Shown piece by piece: positions 4,593-8,814 of a DNA stretch of 8,814 nt. The notes below the pieces were generated by a model. The model had not been told where the DNA came from, searched no databases, and was given only the letters and a program-made list of their open reading frames with translations. This stretch comes from Methanobacteriota archaeon (GTDB taxonomy: Archaea > Halobacteriota > Methanosarcinia > Methanosarcinales > Methanoperedenaceae): positions 1 to 8,814 of the forward strand of contig JAHIHJ010000263.1 in assembly GCA_018899795.1 (NCBI GenBank). The letters run 5' to 3'. Each line of letters starts with the position of its first letter. The stretch's first letter is position 1. Both the position numbers and the translations under genes were made by a program.

Positions 4593-5621
4593 ATGAGAAC
4601 TATCGACTGGGAGCCAGAGAAAAACAACATCGTGATGATAGACCAGACACTCCTTCCGCGGGAGTGCAGGATCATTGAGTGCAGCACTATCGATTGCCTG
4701 TGCGAAGCCATAATAAAGCTGCGTGTGCGCGGCGCCCCGGCGCTGGGGGCTGCAGGAGGCTTTGGCGTGGCGCTTGCTGCGCAGAGGAGTAAGGCTTCCT
4801 CTCTGGATGGCATGATGAAAGACATCGAAGCAGCCGGGAGAACTATCATAAGTACGCGACCTACTGCTGTGAACCTTTCGTGGGGCGTTAAACGCGTCCT
4901 CAATGCAGTAGAGGATGCAAAGAACGTGAAAGAGGTCAGGCTTTTCTCCCTCGATGAGGCAAAAGCGATAGCAGATGAGGACGTGGAAAAGAACATGGAA
5001 CTTGGTGAACATGGCGCCTCACTGCTTGATGGCGGCGATACTGTTATGACGCATTGCAATGCTGGAAGGCTTGCGTGTGTGGATTGGGGTACTGCCCTGG
5101 GCGTCATCCGCTCTGCACGGGCGCAGGGAAAGGACATTAAGGTCATCGCGTGCGAGACGCGCCCGCTTAACCAGGGGAGCAGGATAACGACGTGGGAACT
5201 TATGGAAGATAAGATACCTGTTACACTTATTACGGACAGCATGTCGGGGCATGTGATGCGAAAAGGCATGGTGGACAAAGTCATCGTGGGCGCGGACAGG
5301 ATAACCCAGGATGCGGTATTCAACAAGATAGGGACTTATACTCATTCTGTGATCGCAAAGGAGCACGATGTGCCTTTTTATGTGGCTGCGCCTGTATCCA
5401 CGTTCGATTTTGAGCGCATGGAGGATGAGATAGAGATAGAACTGCGAAAACCCGAAGAACTGAAATATTTTGGGAACCACCAGATAGCGCCGCTGGACGT
5501 GGAAGTGTACAACCCTGCTTTTGATGCGACGCCAATGGAGTACGTGAGCGCGATAATTACTGAGAACGGGGTTTTTTATCCGCCATTTTTACTTGAAGAA
5601 GTTAAGATCAAATGTGAGTAA
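4593..5621 (+). CDS. mtnA: S-methyl-5-thioribose-1-phosphate isomerase (MtnA)
   Basis: Isomerises 5-methylthioribose-1-phosphate to the ribulose form in recycling of methylthioadenosine. In methanogens the same enzyme is thought to take the 5-deoxyribose analogue derived from 5'-deoxyadenosine. The 342-residue protein has full family length. Markers are 'RVRGAPALGAAGG' (44-56), 'RPTAVNLSWG' (89-98), the catalytic cysteine at 155 in 'THCNAG', 'ETRPLNQGSRITTWEL' (188-203), 'TDSMSGHVM' (214-222) and the catalytic aspartate at 235 in 'VGADRI'. The catalytic Cys-Asp pair and the 'RPLNQGSR' motif favour MtnA over eIF2B subunits and ribose-1,5-bisphosphate isomerase, the main alternatives in archaea. 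The next step enzymes are not in the window. It stops two bases before a small ORF. Confidence 0.93.
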   Translation: MRTIDWEPEKNNIVMIDQTLLPRECRIIECSTIDCLCEAIIKLRVRGAPALGAAGGFGVALAAQRSKASSLDGMMKDIEAAGRTIISTRPTAVNLSWGVKRVLNAVEDAKNVKEVRLFSLDEAKAIADEDVEKNMELGEHGASLLDGGDTVMTHCNAGRLACVDWGTALGVIRSARAQGKDIKVIACETRPLNQGSRITTWELMEDKIPVTLITDSMSGHVMRKGMVDKVIVGADRITQDAVFNKIGTYTHSVIAKEHDVPFYVAAPVSTFDFERMEDEIEIELRKPEELKYFGNHQIAPLDVEVYNPAFDATPMEYVSAIITENGVFYPPFLLEEVKIKCE

Positions 5622-5623
5622 TT

Positions 5624-5761
5624 ATGCGAAGAAAGAACAAGCCATCTGATTTTGCTGGCAAATGGAACATGGATGAAAATGAGTTTGAAAAAATTAAAGA
5701 GGAATTAAAGAGCCGCTGGAAGAAATGGAAACTGAATTTATCAAGAAAGCGCTTGTTCTGA
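5624..5761 (+). CDS. Possible small basic protein, 45 aa, unknown
   Basis: An ATG two bases after the mtnA stop opens a 45-codon frame. The product is strongly charged: a basic start ('MRRKNKPSDFAGKW'), an acidic amphipathic helix ('NMDENEFEKIKEEL') and a basic, tryptophan-rich tail ('KSRWKKWKLNLSRKRLF'). The GTGAG at the end of mtnA could act as a weak ribosome-binding site. The 'DFAGKW...E..KIKEEL...W' pattern loosely recalls the C-terminal, toxin-contacting tails of small antitoxins, but no DNA-binding N terminus and no toxin gene are present. It could be an mtnA-coupled small protein, a remnant of an antitoxin, or chance. I do not recognise a named family. Confidence 0.4.
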   Translation: MRRKNKPSDFAGKWNMDENEFEKIKEELKSRWKKWKLNLSRKRLF

Positions 5762-5777
5762 GTTTTCCCATCGTCAA

Positions 5778-5786
5778 TTTTTAATA
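5778..5786 (+). promoter_or_regulatory. Candidate TATA box for htpX
   Basis: The sequence tttttaata is centred about 26 bases before position 5808. Transcription starting there would give a leader of about 15 bases containing GGTGA (5811-5815) ahead of the ATG at 5823. Confidence 0.4.
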
Positions 5787-5822
5787 CAGGCTGATGCATG
5801 TAATAATATGGGTGAGTATAAA

Positions 5823-6710
5823 ATGAACCGATGGCACCGCGATTACGGACTCGAGGCTCGCATGTTCATGACCATGTTCATGCTTGCAGCCGTGTATCTT
5901 CTCTTCCTGTATGCCCTGTGGATCTTCGGGGGCGTTGACACATACAGCCTGATATTTATTGCAGGAATAATACTATTCATCCAGTTCTTCTTTTCAGACA
6001 AACTTGCATTATGGGGCGTTGGCGGGCGAATCGTCAGCGAACAGGAAGAGCCGCAGCTTCATCAGATGATATCAAAGCTTTGCATCTCAGCAGACCTGCC
6101 GAAACCGAAGATCGCTATTGTTAACAGCAGTGTCCCAAACGCCTTTGCCACAGGCAGGGGCAGCGGAAGCGCCGTGGTGGCTGTCACCACATCATTGATG
6201 CAGCGCTTAAATCCCGCAGAAATTGAAGCAGTGCTGGCTCATGAGCTCAGCCATGTTAAGAACCGCGATATGCTCGTTATAACGATTGCAAGCTTCCTTT
6301 CGACAGCAGCTTTTTTCATTGTGCGCAACATGCTCTTTTTCGGATTTGGCGGGCGAGACCGAAACAGGAGCGCAGGGGCTGCCTTACTTGTATGGCTCAT
6401 CTCTCTTGTTGTATGGATATTGAGCTTTCTTCTTATCCGCGCCCTGTCAAGGTACAGGGAATTCGCGGCTGACAGGGGTTCTGCCATTCTTACAGGTCAT
6501 CCAATGAACATTGCATCAGCACTGATGAACATAAGCGGGACGATGAGACATGTGCCTTCGCGCGACCTGAAGGAAGTTGAAGGTATGAACGCCTTCTTTA
6601 TTATTCCGGCTTTGTCTTCAGGTTCATTCATGAACCTCTTCTCAACACATCCACCCATGGAAGAGCGCGTCCGTGCACTTGAGGAGATGGAACGCGTGAG
6701 AGGGATCTGA
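5823..6710 (+). CDS. htpX: HtpX family membrane zinc metalloprotease
   Basis: Membrane-bound M48 peptidase that degrades misfolded or damaged membrane proteins. The 295-residue protein (numbered here from 5823) has two N-terminal membrane segments (about 16-36 and 42-57), a cytosolic region containing 'PKIAIVNSSVPNAFATG' (96-112), the zinc site His140-Glu141-x-x-His144 in 'LAHELSHVKNRD', two further hydrophobic segments (about 152-173 and 184-205), and 'YREFAADRGSA' with the third zinc ligand Glu213. The tail holds 'LFSTHPPMEERVRALEEM', the usual family end. All zinc ligands are intact. I favour the ATG at 5823 because GGTGA lies seven bases upstream and the conserved N terminus starts 'MNRWHRDYGLEARM'; an ATG at 5808 would add five residues. 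RNase HI follows after 22 bases. Confidence 0.94.
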   Translation: MNRWHRDYGLEARMFMTMFMLAAVYLLFLYALWIFGGVDTYSLIFIAGIILFIQFFFSDKLALWGVGGRIVSEQEEPQLHQMISKLCISADLPKPKIAIVNSSVPNAFATGRGSGSAVVAVTTSLMQRLNPAEIEAVLAHELSHVKNRDMLVITIASFLSTAAFFIVRNMLFFGFGGRDRNRSAGAALLVWLISLVVWILSFLLIRALSRYREFAADRGSAILTGHPMNIASALMNISGTMRHVPSRDLKEVEGMNAFFIIPALSSGSFMNLFSTHPPMEERVRALEEMERVRGI

Positions 6711-6732
6711 TTGTCATTCAAGTGGTGATACT

Positions 6733-7131
6733 TTGGGATGCGTATTGTTCTTTGATGGGGCGTGCAGGGGGAATCCCGGACCGATGGGCATAGGGGCGGT
6801 CTTACTTGAAAATGGGAAGAAGATCAAAGAAATTTCAAAACGTCTCGGTAGAGGGACGAACAACATCGCGGAATGGAGCGCCCTGATAGAAGGTCTGAAG
6901 CTTGCAAAGGCTCACGGGTGCAAGGAGCTTGAAGTGCGGGGGGACAGCCAGCTTATAATAAGGCAGATCACAGGGAAGTACAGGGTGAGAAACGAGAATC
7001 TCATACCCCTTTCTGATGAAGCAATAAAGCTGTGCAGGAATTTTGAAAAGATCAGTTTCAAGTGGGTGCAAAGAGAAAAGAACGCTGAAACTGATGCATT
7101 ATCGAACAGGGCTCTGGACGTAAGAAGTTAA
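6733..7131 (+). CDS. rnhA: Ribonuclease HI
   Basis: Cleaves the RNA strand of RNA-DNA hybrids, for example in R-loops and replication primers. The 132-residue protein carries all four active-site carboxylates: Asp8 in 'FFDGACRGNPGPMGIG', Glu47 in 'NNIAEWSAL', Asp71 in 'RGDSQLI' and Asp121 in 'NAETDALSNRA'. The 'KWVQREKNAETDALS' segment is the family C-terminal signature. No basic hybrid-binding N-terminal domain is present, as in the short archaeal/Bacillus YpdQ-like type. The start is TTG: upstream the frame meets a stop at 6709-6711 and contains no ATG or GTG, and GGTGAT (6724-6729), complementary to the archaeal 16S 3' end, sits just before it. The 22-base gap to htpX suggests co-transcription. 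Confidence 0.93.
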   Translation: MGCVLFFDGACRGNPGPMGIGAVLLENGKKIKEISKRLGRGTNNIAEWSALIEGLKLAKAHGCKELEVRGDSQLIIRQITGKYRVRNENLIPLSDEAIKLCRNFEKISFKWVQREKNAETDALSNRALDVRS

Positions 7132-7140
7132 AAAGATAAC

Positions 7141-7149
7141 TATAATATA
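7141..7149 (+). promoter_or_regulatory. TATA box for lysA
   Basis: The sequence tataatata is centred 26 bases before the lysA ATG, the usual archaeal distance to the transcription start. No convincing Shine-Dalgarno is present, so lysA mRNA is probably leaderless. Confidence 0.5.
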
Positions 7150-7170
7150 TTATCAGTTAATTGTGCGGGT

Positions 7171-8451
7171 ATGTTCACGATAAAGGATCATCTTGAAGTA
7201 AAAAACGATCATCTCATCATAGGCGGCGCCGATACCACAGAACTTGCACAGCAATACGGCACTCCGCTCTATGTCACCAACGAATCACGCGTCATCGAGA
7301 ACTTCTCAGCATACAGGAAGGCATTCCCGGACGCAGATATCTATTACGCAGCAAAAGCCAACGGCAGTTTTGCTATTTTAAGGATACTTGCAAGGCAGGG
7401 CGCAGGCGCCGACGTTTTCAGCTATGGCGAACTTTATATGGCGCTTCTTGCTGGGATACCGCGGGAGAAGATACTTTTTAACGGGAATTCAAAGACAGAT
7501 TTTGAACTTGGCAAAGCTGTGGAACTGGGAGTAAAAGTATCCGTGGATTCGCAGGATGAACTTCATACCCTTTCAGAGATAGCTGAAAAAGCGGGAAAGA
7601 CCGCCCGGATAGCATTCCGCGTTAACCCGGACGTATCTCCAAATACCCATCCAAAGATCGCGACAGGGCTCAGTTCTTCCAAGTTCGGGATACCTTCTGG
7701 AGAGGTCGTCGATATCTACCGCGAAGCTTCGATGCTACCCGGCGTCTCACCCTGTGGGATACACTGCCACATAGGCTCGCAGATACTGGATACATCTCCA
7801 TTTACAGAAGCAGCCCATAAGATGATGGACCTTGTGGCAAAAGTGGTTGAACTCGGGATCGACCTTGAATTCGTTGATATGGGTTCAGGTCTGGGGATAC
7901 CTTATAAGAAAGGTGAAAAAACTCCAACACCTCGAGACCATGCGAATGCTATTCTCCCTGTATTTAATCAGAGGACAAAGGCTCTTGGCATTTCCCCGAA
8001 ACTCATTCTTGAACCTGGGCGCTATATTGTTGGCGATACCACCATACTTCTGACCCGCGTCAATACAATGAAAAAAGCCGCAAAGAACTTTGTGGGCGTT
8101 GATGCCGGATTTAACCTCCTTATCCGCCCAACGATGTACGATTCTTACCATCATGCGGTTGTAGCTAACAAAGCATCTTCAAAGCCTGAAGAAACATACA
8201 CTATCGTTGGACCTATATGCGAGACAGGGGACATCTTCGCAAAGGACAGGGACCTCCCCGGCATTGAGAAAGGCGACATCATTGCCATGCTCGATGCCGG
8301 TGCATACGGATTCAGCATGAGCAGCCAGTACAACGGAAGACCAAGGTGCGCTGAGATTCTCGTCAAAGATGGGGATTCGGATGTCATAAGGAGCGCCGAG
8401 GATGTGGGCGACCTTATGGGGAAACAGAAGCTTCCGGCAAGATTGATGTGA
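7171..8451 (+). CDS. lysA: Diaminopimelate decarboxylase
   Basis: Pyridoxal-phosphate enzyme that decarboxylates meso-diaminopimelate to L-lysine, the last step of lysine synthesis. The 426-residue protein has the fold III decarboxylase layout. The N-terminal barrel holds the PLP-binding Lys62 in 'YYAAKANG', His200 in 'GIHCHIGSQ', a glycine loop 'DMGSGLGIPY' (236-245) and 'EPGRYIVG' (281-288). The C-terminal beta domain holds the catalytic Cys350 in 'GPICETGDIF' and the tyrosine-containing 'DAGAYGFSMSSQYNGRPR' near 373-390. The length is normal and key residues are intact, so it should be active. Ornithine decarboxylase or carboxynorspermidine decarboxylase are less likely given the 'CETGD' and 'NGRPR' context. 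It has its own TATA box 40 bases after the RNase HI gene, with no other lysine gene near. Confidence 0.96.
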   Translation: MFTIKDHLEVKNDHLIIGGADTTELAQQYGTPLYVTNESRVIENFSAYRKAFPDADIYYAAKANGSFAILRILARQGAGADVFSYGELYMALLAGIPREKILFNGNSKTDFELGKAVELGVKVSVDSQDELHTLSEIAEKAGKTARIAFRVNPDVSPNTHPKIATGLSSSKFGIPSGEVVDIYREASMLPGVSPCGIHCHIGSQILDTSPFTEAAHKMMDLVAKVVELGIDLEFVDMGSGLGIPYKKGEKTPTPRDHANAILPVFNQRTKALGISPKLILEPGRYIVGDTTILLTRVNTMKKAAKNFVGVDAGFNLLIRPTMYDSYHHAVVANKASSKPEETYTIVGPICETGDIFAKDRDLPGIEKGDIIAMLDAGAYGFSMSSQYNGRPRCAEILVKDGDSDVIRSAEDVGDLMGKQKLPARLM

Positions 8452-8458
8452 TGAGCGC

Positions 8459-8470
8459 ATATATTTTATA
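8459..8470 (+). promoter_or_regulatory. Candidate TATA box for the nreA-type gene
   Basis: The sequence atatattttata begins eight bases after the lysA stop and is centred about 30 bases before the ATG at 8495. This predicts a leader of only a few bases. Confidence 0.45.
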
Positions 8471-8494
8471 TCCTGCCATACCATCAATCATTAT

Positions 8495-8814
8495 ATGGAA
8501 AGCCCGGATTCCCTCTTTACTGGCAACAGCGATGCCCTGTGCATATTGTGCAGGGGAGCTAAACTATTATGCGGCAAACAGAGGTGTCCTGTTCTTGTCA
8601 AATTCTATTCCCGTGTCAGGCTCAAGCCTCTCACAGACAGCCTGAACATCGAAGGGTCCTCCCCGCCCGGCGTGTTCGTGGGCAGGATCGGGTATCCATA
8701 CGTGTCAGTAGGTCCTCTCATTCCGCCAGAGCACGGCGATACCACTCTTCTTGACACGCCTGAGATGTGGCTGGGCAAAAGCATCGACGACATCGTGGAC
8801 TTCCGCTCGCAACT
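8495..8814 (+). CDS. nreA: Nre-family DNA repair protein, N-terminal part (runs off right edge)
   Basis: The first 106 codons of an archaeal Nre protein, a family linked to DNA repair and, in haloarchaea, to PCNA binding. The N terminus holds a four-cysteine zinc motif, Cys16-x2-Cys19-x6-Cys26-x4-Cys31, in 'CILCRGAKLLCGKQRCP'. It is followed by the family segment 'SSPPGVFVGRIGYPYVSVGPL' (about residues 58-78) and 'DTPEMWLGKSIDDIVDFR' (about 86-103). The start is the ATG at 8495: it lies just before the zinc motif and about 30 bases after a TATA-like element. The rest of the protein, including any C-terminal PCNA-interaction motif, is beyond the window. NreA versus NreB cannot be separated from this part, so the symbol is provisional. 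Confidence 0.88.
   Translation, partial: MESPDSLFTGNSDALCILCRGAKLLCGKQRCPVLVKFYSRVRLKPLTDSLNIEGSSPPGVFVGRIGYPYVSVGPLIPPEHGDTTLLDTPEMWLGKSIDDIVDFRSQ

Noticed and set aside
4511..5480. Long open frames antisense to mtnA
   Set aside because: mtnA has complete catalytic motifs on the plus strand. The antisense translations are low-complexity, serine- and histidine-rich shadows without domains.
5624..5807. Toxin-antitoxin remnant after mtnA
   Set aside because: The 45-residue ORF only loosely resembles an antitoxin tail, no PIN or RelE-type toxin frame follows, and the downstream short frame (about 20 codons) shows no motif.
1..8814. CRISPR array, insertion sequence or phage segment
   Set aside because: I saw no spaced direct repeats, transposase, integrase or terminal inverted repeats. 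Genes are tightly packed and nearly all are recognisable archaeal chromosomal functions.

Overview
The window looks like chromosomal DNA of a methane-metabolising euryarchaeon. Two methanofuran biosynthesis genes (mfnB and mfnE) point to an organism that uses methanofuran. An archaeal elongation factor 1-beta, an archaeal Nre-family DNA repair gene and an aconitase-X swivel subunit of the archaeal modified mevalonate pathway fix the domain as Archaea. TATA-like boxes lie about 26-31 bases before several start codons, which is the archaeal promoter pattern. A Methanosarcinales-type host, perhaps close to Methanoperedens, is my guess from general resemblance; the window contains no marker that settles the genus.

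Layout. (1) Positions 1-359 hold the 3' part of a winged-helix regulator gene that begins off the left edge. (2) Positions 420-1866 hold a tight divergent pair, mfnB (minus) and a HisA-like TIM-barrel gene (plus), with only 34 bases between their start codons. (3) Positions 1881-3296 hold a minus-strand run: a family-2 glycosyltransferase, the aconitase-X small subunit, and a 72-residue unknown protein whose start overlaps the previous stop. (4) Positions 3342-3887 form a minus-strand translation block: a 56-residue double zinc-ribbon protein, elongation factor 1-beta, and a tRNA-Ala(CGC). (5) Positions 3937-5621 hold a second divergent pair, mfnE (minus) and mtnA (plus), with one TATA-like element midway between the two starts. 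(6) Positions 5624-8451 run on the plus strand: a 45-codon small ORF, htpX, an RNase HI with a TTG start, and lysA. (7) From 8495 an nreA-type gene begins and leaves the right edge.

How the genes relate. MfnB makes the furan phosphate precursor of methanofuran and MfnE phosphorylates the aminated form of that precursor. The HisA-like neighbour of mfnB is a candidate for the same cofactor network. The other genes serve general metabolism: S-adenosylmethionine by-product recycling (mtnA), lysine synthesis (lysA), isoprenoids (aconitase-X subunit), membrane protein quality control (htpX), and nucleic acid maintenance (RNase HI, Nre). I see no insertion sequence, CRISPR array, phage gene or obvious accessory system. 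The points worth a second look are small genes, divergent promoters and the uncharacterised HisA-like gene.
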